From an uncultured Flavobacteriaceae bacterium (GTDB lineage Bacteria; Bacteroidota; Bacteroidia; Flavobacteriales; Flavobacteriaceae), in contig CALSMD010000001.1 of NCBI GenBank assembly GCA_943787365.1, positions 1-64,000 of the forward strand: DNA of 64,000 nucleotides. Direction: 5' to 3'. Position 1 is the first letter of the stretch. Each line of letters begins with the position of its first letter. Position numbers and translations under genes: made by a program. The notes below the pieces were generated by a model. It saw nothing but the letters and a program-made list of their open reading frames with translations. It was not told the DNA's origin and did not search any database. Positions 36,439 to 48,003 of the stretch are shown one piece after another.

Positions 36439-38985
36439 TTACAATTCTTTCGCCTCATTGGGCGATGTTATGTTGACGTCTAATTTCGCATCATCTTTGC
36501 CAATATCCATCGTGATGGTGTCCCCTTCATGCACATTGGATTTAATAATTTCCTCTGCTAAGGCATCTTCCACATATTTTTGAATGGCACGTTTTAAAGG
36601 GCGTGCGCCGTATTGCTTGTCAAATCCTTTTTCAGCAATAAAACTTTTTGCTTTTGTGCTTAATTTAAGGGTGTATCCTAATTCTGAAATACGCTCCAAA
36701 AGTTTCGCAAGTTCGATGTCAATAATTTTATCAATATCTTCTTTTTCTAAGTTGTTGAAAACGACCACATCGTCAATTCTGTTTAGAAATTCTGGTGCAA
36801 AAGCTTTTTTAAGTGCGTTTTCAATTACCGAACGTGCATTGGAACTTTCTTGAGATTTTTGAGCGGCAGTTCCAAACCCAACACCAGAGCCAAAATCCTT
36901 CAATTTTCGAGCGCCAATATTCGAGGTCATGATAATGATTGTATTGCTAAAATCAATTTTTCGACCCAAACTATCCGTTAAAAATCCATCATCAAGCACT
37001 TGAAGAAGCATGTTAAATACATCTGGATGTGCTTTTTCAATTTCATCTAAAAGAACCACTGCGTAAGGTTTACGTCTGATTTTTTCGGTCAGTTGTCCAC
37101 CTTCTTCATAACCAACGTATCCTGGAGGTGCACCGACCAATCGTGAGATGGCAAATTTCTCCATGTATTCACTCATGTCAATTCGTATCAATGCATCTTC
37201 ACTATCAAATAATTCTCTAGCAAGTACTTTGGCAAGCTGTGTTTTACCGACGCCAGTTTGTCCTAAAAAGATAAATGACCCAATGGGCTTATTGGGGTCT
37301 TTAAGTCCCGCACGATTCCTCTGAATAGCTTTCACCACCTTTGAAACCGCTTCATCTTGACCAATTACTTTTCCGTTTATGAGCTCTGGAAGTTTTGATA
37401 ATTTATTACTTTCCTTTTGAGCAATACGGTTCACAGGAATGCTAGTCATCATGGAAACTACCTCAGCTACATTGTCTTCACTGACAACAATGCGATTTAA
37501 TTTAGATTCTATTTCCCATTTTTCCTGCGCTTCTGCAAGACTCTTTTCTAAACGTTTTTCGTCATCTCTTAGCTTGGCAGCTTCTTCATATTTCTGTTTT
37601 TTAACCACAGAGTTTTTAGTCACTTTTACTTCTTCAAGTTGTGCTTCTAGTTCCACGATTTGGTCAGGAACATCAATATTTGTGATGTGAACTCTTGAGC
37701 CTGCTTCGTCCAACGCATCAATCGCTTTGTCTGGTAAAAACCGATCGGTCATATAACGATTGGTCAATTTTACACAAGCTTCAATAGCTTCATCTGTGTA
37801 CTCTACATTGTGATGATCTTCGTATTTGTTTTTAATGTTGTTTAATATCTCAATCGTTTCACTCACCGTTGTTGGCTCCACGATGACTTTTTGAAAACGA
37901 CGTTCAAGTGCGCCGTCTTTTTCGATGTGCTGTCTGTATTCGTCAAGAGTTGTAGCGCCTACACATTGCAGTTCGCCACGTGCCAATGCGGGTTTAAACA
38001 TATTAGAAGCATCCAAACTTCCCGTAGCGCCACCGGCCCCTACAATCGTATGGATTTCATCGATGAATAAAATAATATCGTCATTTTTTTCCAACTCATT
38101 CATCACCGCTTTCATGCGCTCTTCAAACTGACCACGGTATTTGGTACCAGCTACAATGCTGGCCAAATCTAAAGTAACCACGCGTTTATTGAATAAAATT
38201 CGAGAGACTTTACGTTTGATGATTCGAATGGCCAAGCCTTCGGCAATAGCAGATTTGCCAACACCAGGTTCACCAATCAACAAAGGATTGTTTTTCTTAC
38301 GACGGCTTAAAATCTGAGAGACACGTTGAATTTCTTTTTCACGTCCGACTACAGGGTCTAATTTCCCTTGTTCTGCCATTTCAGTAAGGTCTCTTCCAAA
38401 ATTATCTAGAACGGGGGTTTTCGATTTTTTCACTCCTTTTTGAACGCTGCTTTGACCAAATGAACTGTCTTTATTTTCATCTTTAGGCATATCTTCACTT
38501 GGAAAAGCGGCTGCTTTTGGAGTCTCCGTGTAGTCGTCGTTTGTGATCATATATTTAAATTGTTCTTTAGCGTTATCGTAATCTACTTTTAGTTTATTCA
38601 ATAGCTTTGTTGTAGGGTCATTTTCATTTCTCAACACACATAAAAGTAAATGTGCTGTATTTATAGATTTACTTTGAAAAAGCTTCGCTTCTAAAAAAGT
38701 TGTTTTTAAAGCCCGTTCTGCTTGACGTGTCAAGTGGAGGTTTTTTTTCTCATCAGAAGCAATCATAATATTGGGGTTGGAAGGACTGAGGATTTCAACC
38801 TTACGACGCAAATGACTAAGATCAACGTCTAAAGCGTTCAAAATATCGATTGCCTTGCCATTGCCATCTCTTAAAAGTCCAAGCATAAGGTGCTCGGTGC
38901 CAATAAAATCATGACCTAATCGGAGTGCTTCTTCTTTACTAAAAGAAATAACATCTTTAACTCTGGGGGAAAAATTATCATCCAT
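36439..38985 (-). CDS. clpC: ATP-dependent Clp protease ATPase subunit ClpC
   Basis: ClpC unfolds substrates and feeds them to ClpP. The 848-residue protein has the Clp N-domain repeats (about 1-145), a first AAA+ domain with Walker A GEPGVGKS and Walker B FIDEIHT, and a UVR-type coiled-coil insert (about 440-480, [19 protein letters not shown]). The second AAA+ domain has Walker A GQTGVGKT and [10 protein letters not shown]. The UVR/M-domain region distinguishes ClpC from ClpA. It starts about 250 bp from divergent gyrA. Confidence 0.95.
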   Translation of the reverse strand: MDDNFSPRVKDVISFSKEEALRLGHDFIGTEHLMLGLLRDGNGKAIDILNALDVDLSHLRRKVEILSPSNPNIMIASDEKKNLHLTRQAERALKTTFLEAKLFQSKSINTAHLLLCVLRNENDPTTKLLNKLKVDYDNAKEQFKYMITNDDYTETPKAAAFPSEDMPKDENKDSSFGQSSVQKGVKKSKTPVLDNFGRDLTEMAEQGKLDPVVGREKEIQRVSQILSRRKKNNPLLIGEPGVGKSAIAEGLAIRIIKRKVSRILFNKRVVTLDLASIVAGTKYRGQFEERMKAVMNELEKNDDIILFIDEIHTIVGAGGATGSLDASNMFKPALARGELQCVGATTLDEYRQHIEKDGALERRFQKVIVEPTTVSETIEILNNIKNKYEDHHNVEYTDEAIEACVKLTNRYMTDRFLPDKAIDALDEAGSRVHITNIDVPDQIVELEAQLEEVKVTKNSVVKKQKYEEAAKLRDDEKRLEKSLAEAQEKWEIESKLNRIVVSEDNVAEVVSMMTSIPVNRIAQKESNKLSKLPELINGKVIGQDEAVSKVVKAIQRNRAGLKDPNKPIGSFIFLGQTGVGKTQLAKVLARELFDSEDALIRIDMSEYMEKFAISRLVGAPPGYVGYEEGGQLTEKIRRKPYAVVLLDEIEKAHPDVFNMLLQVLDDGFLTDSLGRKIDFSNTIIIMTSNIGARKLKDFGSGVGFGTAAQKSQESSNARSVIENALKKAFAPEFLNRIDDVVVFNNLEKEDIDKIIDIELAKLLERISELGYTLKLSTKAKSFIAEKGFDKQYGARPLKRAIQKYVEDALAEEIIKSNVHEGDTITMDIGKDDAKLDVNITSPNEAKEL

Positions 38986-39235
38986 AAAAAATCTTTGGTT
39001 AAATTTACAAATTCAAAGGCATTAAATCAAAAACTATACCTTTTTATTTTTTATTTATACAAATGATAGCAAAAACTAATTAAAATCAAAATTTTTAAGC
39101 CACTATTTATTAACCATTTTGCCTCTTAAAATTGTTGATAAATTTGATTAAAAAAAGTCATGAAAATTCACTCAGTAATAATTTGAAAAGTAGTATATTA
39201 GCTAGGTTATTTAATAAATAAAAATATAACGTAGT

Positions 39236-41782
39236 ATGGTAGAAGGAGAAAAGTTAATCCCCATTAATATAGAAGATGAAATGAAGTCAGCTTACATCGA
39301 TTATTCGATGTCGGTAATAGTGTCTCGGGCACTTCCTGACGTAAGGGATGGATTAAAACCTGTGCATCGCCGGGTCTTATTTGGAATGCATGAACTTGGT
39401 GTTCGATCCAATACAGCGCACAAAAAATCGGCAAGAATTGTTGGTGAAGTTTTAGGTAAGTATCACCCACATGGTGATACCTCTGTTTATGACGCAATGG
39501 TTCGTATGGCTCAAGAATGGAGTTTGCGATATATGCTGGTTGATGGGCAAGGGAATTTTGGGTCGATTGATGGTGACAGTCCTGCAGCAATGCGTTATAC
39601 AGAAGCCAGAATGCGTAAAATATCGGAAGATATGCTTGCGGATATTGATAAGGAAACGGTTGATCATAAGTTAAATTTTGATGATACACTTCAAGAACCT
39701 ACTGTATTACCAACACGAATTCCAGGCCTATTAGTAAATGGTGCTTCAGGAATTGCTGTGGGTATGGCCACCAACATGCCTCCTCACAACCTTTCGGAAG
39801 TAGTGGATGGAATTACAGCATATATAGATAACACAGACATCGATATTGATGAATTAATCACATATGTTAAAGCACCTGATTTTCCTACAGGAGGAATTAT
39901 TTATGGCTATGATGGTGTGAAAGAAGCGTTTAAAACAGGTCGTGGCCGTGTCGTTATGCGTGCCAAAGCGAATATAGAAGACGTGAATGGACGTGAGTGC
40001 ATAATCGTTACCGAAATTCCATACCAAGTCAATAAAGCAGACATGATTAAGAAAACTGCTGATTTGGTGAATGATAAAAAGATGGAAGGGATTTCTACCA
40101 TTCGTGATGAATCAGATAGAAATGGAATGCGCATTGTTTATGTTTTAAAAAGAGATGCCATTCCTAATATTGTCTTAAATAAACTTTATAAATATACAGC
40201 ACTTCAGTCTTCTTTTAGTGTGAATAATATTGCGTTGGTAAATGGACGCCCAGAAATGTTGAATCTAAAAGATATGATTCATCATTTTGTAGAGCACCGT
40301 CACGAAGTGGTCGTACGTCGTACAACCTACGAACTTAGAAAAGCCGAAGAACGCGCTCATATATTAGAAGGATTGATCATTGCTTCCGATAATATCGATG
40401 AAGTCATCGCAATTATTAGAGGTTGTTCAAATGCTGAAGAAGCCCGTGAAAAATTAATCGAACGTTTTAAACTGAGCGAACTACAATCCAAAGCGATTGT
40501 TGAAATGCGATTAAGACAATTAACAGGCTTAGAACAAGATAAATTACGTGGCGAGTACGATGCAATCATGAAAACGATTGATGAGTTAAAAGACATTCTT
40601 GATAAAAAAGAACGTCGTATGCTCATCATTAAAGAAGAGCTTGCTGTTGTTAAAGATAAGTATGGTGATGAACGTCGCTCTGTGATTGAATATGCTGGAG
40701 GTGATTTATCGATTGAGGACATGATTCCTAATGAGCAAGTTGTCATTACAATTTCACATGCAGGGTATATCAAACGTACGTCATTAACAGAATATAGAAC
40801 TCAAAATAGAGGTGGAGTTGGACAAAAAGCATCCACCACTCGTAACGAAGATTTCTTAGAACATTTATTTGTAGGAACCAACCACCAGTATATGTTGTTC
40901 TTCACTCAAAAAGGAAAATGTTTCTGGATGCGTGTTTATGAAATCCCAGAAGGTAGTAAAACGTCTAAGGGGCGCGCCATTCAAAATTTAATAAACATAG
41001 AACAAGACGATAAAGTCAAAGCGTTTATTTGTACTCAGGATTTAAAAGACGAAGAATACACGAATTCGCACTATGTGATTATGGCCACCAAAAAAGGTCA
41101 GGTTAAAAAAACATCTTTAGAACAATATTCTCGACCAAGAACGAATGGAATTAATGCCATTACGATCAAAGAAGATGATGAATTACTAGAAGCAAAACTT
41201 ACCACAGGCGAAAGTCAAGTGATGTTAGCATTAAAATCTGGGAAAGCCATTCGATTTGAAGAAGCCAAAACCCGTCCAATGGGCCGTGGTGCTTCAGGAG
41301 TTCGCGGGATTACTTTAGCGCATGAAGCGGATGAGGTGATCGGAATGATTGCTGTAGATGACATGGAAAGTAACATCCTAGTCGTATCTGAAAACGGCTA
41401 TGGTAAACGATCTAGCTTGGAAGATTACCGAATCACAAATAGAGGTGGAAAAGGTGTCAAGACCATTTCAATTACAGATAAAACAGGTAATTTAGTATCC
41501 ATCAAAAATGTAACCGATGAAGATGATTTAATGATCATTAATAAATCAGGCGTTGCAATCCGATTGGCTGTAGAAGATTTAAGAGTGATGGGACGTGCCA
41601 CACAAGGCGTTCGTTTGATCAACCTTAAAGGGAATGATTCGATTGCTGCCGTTGCAAAAGTAATGCGGGAAGATGAAGAAGACATCGAAGCAATTGAAGG
41701 TTTAACGGAAGAAGGCGCTGAAGAAACCACAGGTGCTACTGAAACAGATGACACAACTGTTGATACTCAAGAAGAAGAATAA
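39236..41782 (+). CDS. gyrA: DNA gyrase subunit A
   Basis: GyrA cuts and rejoins DNA during negative supercoiling. The 848-residue protein begins with [20 protein letters not shown] and has the active-site tyrosine in [12 protein letters not shown]. The quinolone-resistance region [17 protein letters not shown] is present with Ser in place of the common second Ser position (HGDTSVYD). The C-terminal beta-pinwheel contains the GyrA box as [10 protein letters not shown]. The acidic tail after about residue 815 is a common GyrA feature. It is divergent from clpC. Confidence 0.97.
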   Translation: MVEGEKLIPINIEDEMKSAYIDYSMSVIVSRALPDVRDGLKPVHRRVLFGMHELGVRSNTAHKKSARIVGEVLGKYHPHGDTSVYDAMVRMAQEWSLRYMLVDGQGNFGSIDGDSPAAMRYTEARMRKISEDMLADIDKETVDHKLNFDDTLQEPTVLPTRIPGLLVNGASGIAVGMATNMPPHNLSEVVDGITAYIDNTDIDIDELITYVKAPDFPTGGIIYGYDGVKEAFKTGRGRVVMRAKANIEDVNGRECIIVTEIPYQVNKADMIKKTADLVNDKKMEGISTIRDESDRNGMRIVYVLKRDAIPNIVLNKLYKYTALQSSFSVNNIALVNGRPEMLNLKDMIHHFVEHRHEVVVRRTTYELRKAEERAHILEGLIIASDNIDEVIAIIRGCSNAEEAREKLIERFKLSELQSKAIVEMRLRQLTGLEQDKLRGEYDAIMKTIDELKDILDKKERRMLIIKEELAVVKDKYGDERRSVIEYAGGDLSIEDMIPNEQVVITISHAGYIKRTSLTEYRTQNRGGVGQKASTTRNEDFLEHLFVGTNHQYMLFFTQKGKCFWMRVYEIPEGSKTSKGRAIQNLINIEQDDKVKAFICTQDLKDEEYTNSHYVIMATKKGQVKKTSLEQYSRPRTNGINAITIKEDDELLEAKLTTGESQVMLALKSGKAIRFEEAKTRPMGRGASGVRGITLAHEADEVIGMIAVDDMESNILVVSENGYGKRSSLEDYRITNRGGKGVKTISITDKTGNLVSIKNVTDEDDLMIINKSGVAIRLAVEDLRVMGRATQGVRLINLKGNDSIAAVAKVMREDEEDIEAIEGLTEEGAEETTGATETDDTTVDTQEEE

Positions 41783-41814
41783 CTATTAATACTAACTATT
41801 AAAATTTAAATAAG

Positions 41815-43071
41815 ATGAAAAAATATCTTGTATTTGTAATAGCACTAACTCTAGGATTTTCTGCTGTTGCCCAAAAGAAAGAAATTAAAACAGCGACGAA
41901 GGAGATAGCAAAGGGAAATTATGAAAAAGCAGGCGTGGCACTTGATGCTGCCGAAGCACTTTTAGGTTCTATGGACGAAAAATATAAAAGTCAATATTAC
42001 TTACAAAGAAGTATCTATTACCTAAACAATGGCGAGCCCGATTTTAGTACCATCAAAAAATCGATTGAAGCTTTAAAATTAGTCACTGCACCAGCGCAGG
42101 CACAAGGAGTTAAAGATCAAACGCTAAATTTAAAAGCCCATTTGGTTAATAAAGGAAGTTCCCTTTTGAGAACAGATGAATATGAAGCATCTTCAGGTTA
42201 TTTTGAAAACGCCTATAAATTATCTCCTAACGATACGGTTTATTTGTTTTATGCTGCTTCTACAGCGGTCAATGCCAAGCAATATGACCGTTCCCTTATG
42301 ATGTATGAAGAATTGAGAAGTCTAGGTTATACGGGGATTGAAAAAAATTACCTCGCTACAAACAAAGAAACACAAGTTGAAGAAGCGTTTGGTAATATGA
42401 TGTTGAGAGACCTTTCGGTGAAAGCTAAATCGCATATCAATCCCAAAGATGAAACCACTAAATCTAAGTTTCCAGAAATCATTAAAAACATCGCGCTCAT
42501 ATATGTTCAAAATGGAGACAATGAAAAAGCACTTCAAGCCATGGCTGTAGCAAGAGCAGAAGCTCCTGAAGATTTAAATTTATTATTGACAGAAGCAAAT
42601 GTTTATTACTCAATGGGTAATACCGTAAAATTTAAAGAGTTGTTGGAAGTTGCCATTCAAAAAGATCCTAATAATTCTGAATTACAATATAACTTAGGAG
42701 TTATTTCTGCAGAAACGGATGATTTAGAAAGTTCTAAAAAATATTACCAAAGAGCCATCGAATTAAAGCCAGATTATACCAATGCTTATATAAATTTAGC
42801 GGCTTTAATCTTAGGACAAGAAGAATCAGTGCTAGAGGAAATGAACAAATTAGGATCATCTGCTGCAGACGACCGAAAGTACGATGAATTAAAAGCAAAG
42901 CGAAACCAGTTATACTTAGATGCAATTCCTTATTTAGAAAGTGCATTTGGCATAGATACAAGCAATTATCAAGCGGCTAAAACCTTAGCAAACATATACA
43001 GTGCTGTAGGGAATACGGATAAATACAAAGAATTTAAAGCACTTTCGGATTCATTAAAACCAAAAGAGTAA
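41815..43071 (+). CDS. Periplasmic tetratricopeptide repeat protein
   Basis: The 418-residue protein has a signal peptide (VFVIALTLGFSAVAQ) and about eight TPR-like helical repeats. The clearest are LQYNLGVISAETDDLESSKK and YQRAIELKPDYTNAYINLAA. TPR scaffolds mediate protein contacts, and its partner is unknown. It lies 32 bases after gyrA and may be co-transcribed with it, a gene order I believe is conserved in Flavobacteriia. A strong hairpin terminator follows. Confidence 0.85.
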   Translation: MKKYLVFVIALTLGFSAVAQKKEIKTATKEIAKGNYEKAGVALDAAEALLGSMDEKYKSQYYLQRSIYYLNNGEPDFSTIKKSIEALKLVTAPAQAQGVKDQTLNLKAHLVNKGSSLLRTDEYEASSGYFENAYKLSPNDTVYLFYAASTAVNAKQYDRSLMMYEELRSLGYTGIEKNYLATNKETQVEEAFGNMMLRDLSVKAKSHINPKDETTKSKFPEIIKNIALIYVQNGDNEKALQAMAVARAEAPEDLNLLLTEANVYYSMGNTVKFKELLEVAIQKDPNNSELQYNLGVISAETDDLESSKKYYQRAIELKPDYTNAYINLAALILGQEESVLEEMNKLGSSAADDRKYDELKAKRNQLYLDAIPYLESAFGIDTSNYQAAKTLANIYSAVGNTDKYKEFKALSDSLKPKE

Positions 43072-43090
43072 CGTTTAGTTTTACGATATT

Positions 43091-43120
43091 AAAAAGTCAT
43101 TCAATTTGAATGACTTTTTT
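43091..43120. terminator. Bidirectional rho-independent terminator
   Basis: AAAAAGTCATTC, loop AATTT, GAATGACTTTTTT form a 12-bp stem with an A tract on the left and a T tract on the right, so it can end transcription from both the TPR gene and the convergent NlpC/P60 gene. Confidence 0.88.
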
Positions 43121-43872
43121 TATGGGATAATTTTTTTGATGACTCTCAGTTTGTGAGAGTGTGTTTTAGTATCTACATTATAGATGCCACTTTGATCGAG
43201 GAGGTCAATCCGAACTTTACCATGCGCATGAATAATGTGATGGTCTTCCATGATCATCCCTACATGAATAATCTCCCCTTCATTATTATCAAAAAAAGCT
43301 AAATCACCAGGTTCACTTTCCTCGATAAAACTAAGGGCATCCCCTTGAGATGCTTGTTGAGAGGCATCTCTTAAAATTTTGAATCCATTTAGTTTATAAA
43401 CCATTTGAACGAATCCAGAACAGTCAATCCCAAAAGGTGTTTTTCCTCCCCATAAATAAGGAGTGTTGAGGTATAGTATAGCAGTCTCTACAAGTTTAGA
43501 TTTGTCTTTAGACCCAATAGCTTTTGCTCCTTCAAATGTATGTTTTAAATAGGAGAGGCCATTAAGCGCTGAACCTAACAAAATAGGATGTAATTGTTGT
43601 TTTTGATTTGTGATAAAATCAACCAAATCCGTGGTCATTAAAGGATCGGATTTGTGGAGCTCTTTATATTCCAATTCGTCAATAAATTGAAACTGTTTAT
43701 TGTCAATCCATCCTTCATATTTATCAAATCCCAACCGGATGCGACTCCAAGATTTACGGTGCTCTAAAACCTTAAAATGATCGCCATAGAGTACTTGCGA
43801 AATTAATTCGCTCGTATCCGTAGCTTCAGATCTTAAAGCAACAACGCTGAGGTAGCAAAGGCCGTATTGCAT
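43120..43872 (-). CDS. C40 family (NlpC/P60) peptidoglycan endopeptidase
   Basis: The 250-residue protein carries an N-terminal SH3-like region (about 1-65) with YGDHFKVLEHRKSWSRIRLG and a C-terminal NlpC/P60 domain. The catalytic Cys is in FGIDCSGFVQMVYKLNG, and His residues lie in IHVGMIMEDHHIIHAHG. Such enzymes cut peptide bridges in peptidoglycan, usually D-gamma-Glu-meso-Dap bonds. No obvious signal peptide is visible, which is unusual and could mean the cytosolic recycling type. It lies 3 bases from the thiolase gene and probably shares its transcript. Confidence 0.87.
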   Translation of the reverse strand: MQYGLCYLSVVALRSEATDTSELISQVLYGDHFKVLEHRKSWSRIRLGFDKYEGWIDNKQFQFIDELEYKELHKSDPLMTTDLVDFITNQKQQLHPILLGSALNGLSYLKHTFEGAKAIGSKDKSKLVETAILYLNTPYLWGGKTPFGIDCSGFVQMVYKLNGFKILRDASQQASQGDALSFIEESEPGDLAFFDNNEGEIIHVGMIMEDHHIIHAHGKVRIDLLDQSGIYNVDTKTHSHKLRVIKKIIP

Positions 43873-43875
43873 TCC

Positions 43876-45057
43876 TTAAATATTTCGTTCTAGGATCAAT
43901 GCCGAAGCACCGCCACCGCCATTACAAATCGCTGCAGCTCCAATTTTCCCATTATTTTGTTCGAGGACACTCAATAAGGTTACCACAATTCGAGCACCCG
44001 AACATCCAAGGGGGTGGCCTAAAGAAACGGCACCTCCATTGACATTTACATTTGAATCGTTTAGCCCCAATAATTTCATGTTTGCTAAGCCCACTACCGA
44101 AAATGCTTCATTGAATTCAAAGAAATCTACTTCCGAAATATCAATCGCTGCTTTTGCCAATGCTTTAGGCAGTGCTTTTGAAGGTGCTACAGTGAACCAT
44201 TCGGGTTCTCTTGCAGCATCGGCATAGCCTTTTATAGTGGCTAAAGGTTTCAAACCTAATTCTTTTGCTTTTTCTTTACTCATAAGGACCAATGCAGCGG
44301 CACCATCATTTATGGTGGATGCATTTGCAGCGGTTACAGTTCCGTCTTTTGTGAAAGCAGCACGCAAGCTCGGTATTTTTTCTAAACGAACGTTTGTGTA
44401 TTCTTCATCTCTATCGACAACAATAGGTTCTCCTCTTCGTTGTGGGACTTCTACAGGAACCACTTCAGAATCAAATTTACCTTCATTCCATGCATCTGTA
44501 GAGCGTTTGTACGATTGAATCGCAAAAGCATCTTGTGCTTCTCTTGTAAACTTATATTCTGTTGCACAAGTATCTGCAAAAATTCCCATGGCTTGATTTG
44601 CATAAGCATCCACCAAACCATCTTTCTGTAAGCCATCATCAAATGTCACGGAGCCAAATTTATGTGCCGAACGTGCATGGTGATAGTGCGGAATTGAACT
44701 CATGTTTTCCATACCACCCGCAACAATAATATCAGCATCTCCCAAAGCAATTGATTGGGCGGCTTGCATAATCGTTTTCATTCCAGAGGCACAAACTTTG
44801 TTGACCGTGGTACAGGGTACCGAATCAGGAATGCCCGCATAAATAGCGGCCTGTCTTGCTGGGGCTTGCCCAGTGCCAGCTTGTACAACATTGCCCATTA
44901 GAACCTCATCTACAAGTTCAGGGCTTAGATTGATTTTATCAAGCGCGCCTTTAATAGCAATCGCACCTAATTTTGGCGCAGGAACAGAGGATAAACCTCC
45001 TAAAAAACTCCCGATAGGGGTTCTTGCTGCGGATACAATTACAACGTCTTTACTCAT
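43876..45057 (-). CDS. Acetyl-CoA C-acyltransferase (thiolase)
   Basis: The 393-residue thiolase condenses or splits acyl-CoA units. The nucleophilic Cys is in VCASGMKTIMQAAQSI (about residue 88-89). The other catalytic signatures are GGAVSLGHPLGCSGARI (His near 350) and CNGGGGASALILE (second Cys near 380). The length matches biosynthetic or degradative acetyl-CoA acetyltransferases (AtoB/PhbA type). It is the head of a two-gene leftward operon. Confidence 0.93.
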   Translation of the reverse strand: MSKDVVIVSAARTPIGSFLGGLSSVPAPKLGAIAIKGALDKINLSPELVDEVLMGNVVQAGTGQAPARQAAIYAGIPDSVPCTTVNKVCASGMKTIMQAAQSIALGDADIIVAGGMENMSSIPHYHHARSAHKFGSVTFDDGLQKDGLVDAYANQAMGIFADTCATEYKFTREAQDAFAIQSYKRSTDAWNEGKFDSEVVPVEVPQRRGEPIVVDRDEEYTNVRLEKIPSLRAAFTKDGTVTAANASTINDGAAALVLMSKEKAKELGLKPLATIKGYADAAREPEWFTVAPSKALPKALAKAAIDISEVDFFEFNEAFSVVGLANMKLLGLNDSNVNVNGGAVSLGHPLGCSGARIVVTLLSVLEQNNGKIGAAAICNGGGGASALILERNI

Positions 45058-45276
45058 AATTTAGAATTTAGAGATGGTTCATGCGAAAATAACTAAAATT
45101 TAGGATATATAAAGTAGTAATATTTTAATATAGAGAGAAAAGATACTTCTTTTTATTACTTTTGGGTGTTGACAATCATATAATGTTAGGATTAGTTGAA
45201 GTATAAGCTCTCCAATTGCGAGATGAACCAACTCATATTAAAGCATGGTGTTTGAAACAATAAATAATAAATACAC

Positions 45277-47325
45277 ATGAAAGATATAATGAACCTTTTT
45301 CATAAAAATCACTCCTTAATTTATAAGGTCTTTCTTTTTGTGTTGACCACTTTTGTAATTGTCTATTTGTTTCCGAAAAGTGGAACTTTCAGATACAGTT
45401 TTGAAAAAGGAAAACCTTGGCAGTCCGAAAATCTATACGCACCTTTTGATTTTGCAATCAAAAAAACAGCCGAAGAAATTGAGGCAGAAAAACAGCAAAT
45501 TACACTACAGTCTCCTGTCTTTTTCGATGTGGATACCACCCTAATCACTTCGGTTAAAAAGGAGTATTCTTCAGCATTTGACCGCTTGTTTTTTGAGCTA
45601 CCAAGAGACCAAATCAAAATAGACTTATATTATAGGGGAGTTGTACTTTTGGATGAATTGTATCAAAGTGGTGTACTTCAAGATTCATACGATTATGATA
45701 CCAATCAGCAGATCTCTATTTTGGTTGATAAAACGCAAAGTGGGGTCAAACGTTTTGATAGCTTTTTTCTTCAAACGAATTTAAAATCATTTGTAGAATC
45801 GAGTGTGGAAGCTTTGGGTTTAGAAGCCTATAAGCAACGTTACTTGGCACTGTTTTTTGACGTTGTAAAACCCAATGCTCAATTAAACAAAGTCATTACT
45901 CAAATTTCGTTTGAAGAACGCTTAAGTCAAATGAAATTAGTAAGAGGGCGTGTCGATAAGCAAACCCTTATTATCTCAAAAGGGGAAGTGGTTCAAGGCG
46001 ATAAGTATGCCGTTCTAAACTCATTAGTGTCTGAATATGAATCACAGGTATGGACCGATTCAAACTATACTCTAGTTGTGACGGCTTATACAGTTTTGGT
46101 TTCATTGGCTTTATTGATGCTATTGTTGTTTATGAAAAAATACAGAATGGAGGTGTTTTCAAACAATACCAAAGTCACCTTTATTTTTTTCAATATCGTT
46201 TTGATGGTATTCTTAACCACTTTGGTTGTCAACTTCAATTCATCTTATATTTATATTGTTCCCCTGTGTATTTTGCCTTTAATACTGAAAGCCTTTTTTG
46301 ATGCCCGATTGGGCTTGTTTACGCATGTGATCACGGTACTATTGTTAGGATTTGTAGTCGCAAATAACTATGAGTATATGTTTTTGCAAATCATCGCTGG
46401 TATTGTCACAATCTTAACCGTTTCGGAACTTTATAAGCGCGCAAATTTATTTATATCTGTGGGACAAATCACTCTAATATACATAGTGTCTTATTTTGCA
46501 TTTTTTGTAATTCATGAAGGAAGTATTGATAATTTAAAATGGGAAACCTTTTTGTTGTTTGTTTTGTGTGGATTGGCGACGCTGTTTGTGCAGCCTCTCA
46601 TATATGTGTATGAAAAACTCTTCGGACTTGTTTCGGATGTATCGTTGTTAGAATTGTCAGATACCAACTCTAAACTCTTGAAAGAACTGTCTGATAAGGC
46701 GCCAGGAACCTTCCACCACTCTTTAAATGTAGCAAATTTAGCAGAAGCTGCCGCTAACGAAATAGGCGCCAATACAATGCTTGTAAGGGTAGGAGCCTTG
46801 TATCACGATATCGGCAAAATGAAAAACCCTACCTATTTCACCGAAAACCAAATGACAGGAACCAATGCACATGATGAGTTGTCTCCAAAAGAAAGTGCGA
46901 AAATCATTATCAACCATGTTATTGATGGGGTCGAATTGGCTAAGAAAAACAATTTGCCCGACCGTGTTATAGATTTTATTAGAACGCATCATGGTACAAG
47001 TACTGTGTATTACTTTTATAACAAACAAAAAGAGTCGAATTTAGATTTTGAAACTACAGATTTTTCGTACAATGGACCCAAGCCATTTAATAAAGAAACG
47101 GCCATCCTTATGATGTGTGATAGCGTGGAAGCGGCGTCCAAAAGTTTAAAGGATCCCAATTCCACTAAGATAAATAATTTTGTAGATGCGATTATTTCCA
47201 AACAAATGGATACAGATCAATTTTTGAATGCAGATATTACTTTGAAAGAAATACAATCCATTAAGAAGGTGTTGAAGCAAAAATTGGCCAACATGTACCA
47301 CTTGCGCATTGAATATCCGGACTAA
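45277..47325 (+). CDS. 7TM-HD (PgpH-like) cyclic-di-AMP phosphodiesterase family protein
   Basis: The 682-residue protein has an N-terminal signal or membrane anchor (about 13-33), an extracytoplasmic domain (about 35-265), seven transmembrane helices (about 266-460) and a cytoplasmic HD domain. The metal-binding signatures HHSLNV and HDIGK are in GTFHHSLNVANLAEAA and GALYHDIGKMKNPTYF, followed by RTHHGT. This is the PgpH/7TMR-HD architecture, in which the HD domain hydrolyses c-di-AMP in Listeria. In Bacteroidota the substrate has been assumed by homology. A TACTTTTG box is present at 45157-45164, about 110 bases before the start. Confidence 0.88.
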   Translation: MKDIMNLFHKNHSLIYKVFLFVLTTFVIVYLFPKSGTFRYSFEKGKPWQSENLYAPFDFAIKKTAEEIEAEKQQITLQSPVFFDVDTTLITSVKKEYSSAFDRLFFELPRDQIKIDLYYRGVVLLDELYQSGVLQDSYDYDTNQQISILVDKTQSGVKRFDSFFLQTNLKSFVESSVEALGLEAYKQRYLALFFDVVKPNAQLNKVITQISFEERLSQMKLVRGRVDKQTLIISKGEVVQGDKYAVLNSLVSEYESQVWTDSNYTLVVTAYTVLVSLALLMLLLFMKKYRMEVFSNNTKVTFIFFNIVLMVFLTTLVVNFNSSYIYIVPLCILPLILKAFFDARLGLFTHVITVLLLGFVVANNYEYMFLQIIAGIVTILTVSELYKRANLFISVGQITLIYIVSYFAFFVIHEGSIDNLKWETFLLFVLCGLATLFVQPLIYVYEKLFGLVSDVSLLELSDTNSKLLKELSDKAPGTFHHSLNVANLAEAAANEIGANTMLVRVGALYHDIGKMKNPTYFTENQMTGTNAHDELSPKESAKIIINHVIDGVELAKKNNLPDRVIDFIRTHHGTSTVYYFYNKQKESNLDFETTDFSYNGPKPFNKETAILMMCDSVEAASKSLKDPNSTKINNFVDAIISKQMDTDQFLNADITLKEIQSIKKVLKQKLANMYHLRIEYPD

Positions 47326-47425
47326 ATTAAAAAAGCTTACAAAAAAGTAAAAAAATAGTTTGCGTTCTAGATAATGAAAAGTTACATTTGCAACCGCAAT
47401 TTTAATTGCTGAAGTTCATTTAATA

Positions 47426-47510
47426 GGAGAGGTGCCAGAGTGGTAATGGAGCAGATTGCTAATCTGTCGACGGGTAACTGTCGCCAGGGTTCGAGTCCCT
47501 GTCTCTCCGC
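47426..47510 (+). tRNA. tRNA-Ser (GCT)
   Basis: The cloverleaf has acceptor strands GGAGAGG and TCTCTCC, anticodon GCT at 47458-47460 in an AGATTGCTAATCT arm, the long variable arm of a class II tRNA, and the T-loop GTTCGAGTCCC. About 85 bases. Confidence 0.95.
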
Positions 47511-47540
47511 AAGAAGTAAATTAACAACAGATAATCAATT

Positions 47541-47659
47541 CGGGGTGTATCACGCAAAAAATGCGTGACAGGACGTCGCCCGGCTTGCAAAGCCAACGGA
47601 ATTGTTATCGCGCCACGTTTGGGACGTGGAGGCCGTCACGCTTGAGGCGTGACCACCAC
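47541..47659 (+). pseudogene. Remodelled tRNA-Pro-like sequence, copy A
   Basis: Its first nine bases (CGGGGTGTA) and its anticodon arm (CGCCACGTTTGGGACGTGG) equal the intact tRNA-Pro at 47783. The D arm, however, is interrupted by a TCACGC/GCGTGA hairpin (47550-47568) and a GGCTT/AAGCC hairpin. The T arm is replaced by the hairpin GTCACGCTTGAGGCGTGAC (47635-47653). It is either a decayed tRNA or a tRNA-derived RNA. See findings. Confidence 0.7.
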
Positions 47660-47782
47660 ATTAAAAAGGATATGAATGAATTTTCATGTATTTTTTAGTT
47701 AAGTTCATAGTAGAAGTGAAGCATTAATTTTGGAGCGTAAAATCAAAAAAAGAGGTGCGAGAAGATATTTAGATAACCAATT

Positions 47783-47858
47783 CGGGGTGTAGCGTAGCCC
47801 GGTTATCGCGCCACGTTTGGGACGTGGAGGCCGCAGGTTCGAATCCTGCCACCCCGAC
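47783..47858 (+). tRNA. tRNA-Pro (TGG), copy 1
   Basis: Acceptor CGGGGTG/CACCCCG, anticodon TGG in CACGTTTGGGACGTG, and T arm CAGGTTCGAATCCTG. A TAATTTTG -7-like box is at 47725-47732, before it. Confidence 0.95.
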
Positions 47859-47895
47859 AAAGAGGTCGTCACGCTAGAAGCGTGACCACCCCGAC
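47859..47895 (+). repeat. 37-bp hairpin unit after tRNA-Pro copy 1
   Basis: The unit starts AAAGAGGTC, carries the hairpin GTCACGC/GCGTGAC (47868-47886), and ends CACCCCGAC, a copy of the tRNA-Pro 3' end. The same unit occurs twice in tandem after tRNA-Pro copy 2. Confidence 0.8.
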
Positions 47896-48003
47896 TAAAG
47901 TGTTTTCGTTTATTCGTAGGCACTTTTAAAATTAATAGAATGTCTGTTGTTAATTTGTTTTTTAGTTTTTAATTTATTTTAAGAACAAATTTGATAACAA
48001 ATT

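Noticed and set aside
38986-39235. Possible riboswitch or promoter between clpC and gyrA
   Set aside because: No exact -7 box, no conserved riboswitch core and no strong hairpin were found; only AT-rich sequence is visible.
47705-47923. 72-codon frame on the minus strand across tRNA-Pro (reads GWQDSNLRPPRPKRGAITG)
   Set aside because: This is the known false protein obtained by translating a tRNA gene backwards; the tRNA-Pro structure explains the sequence.
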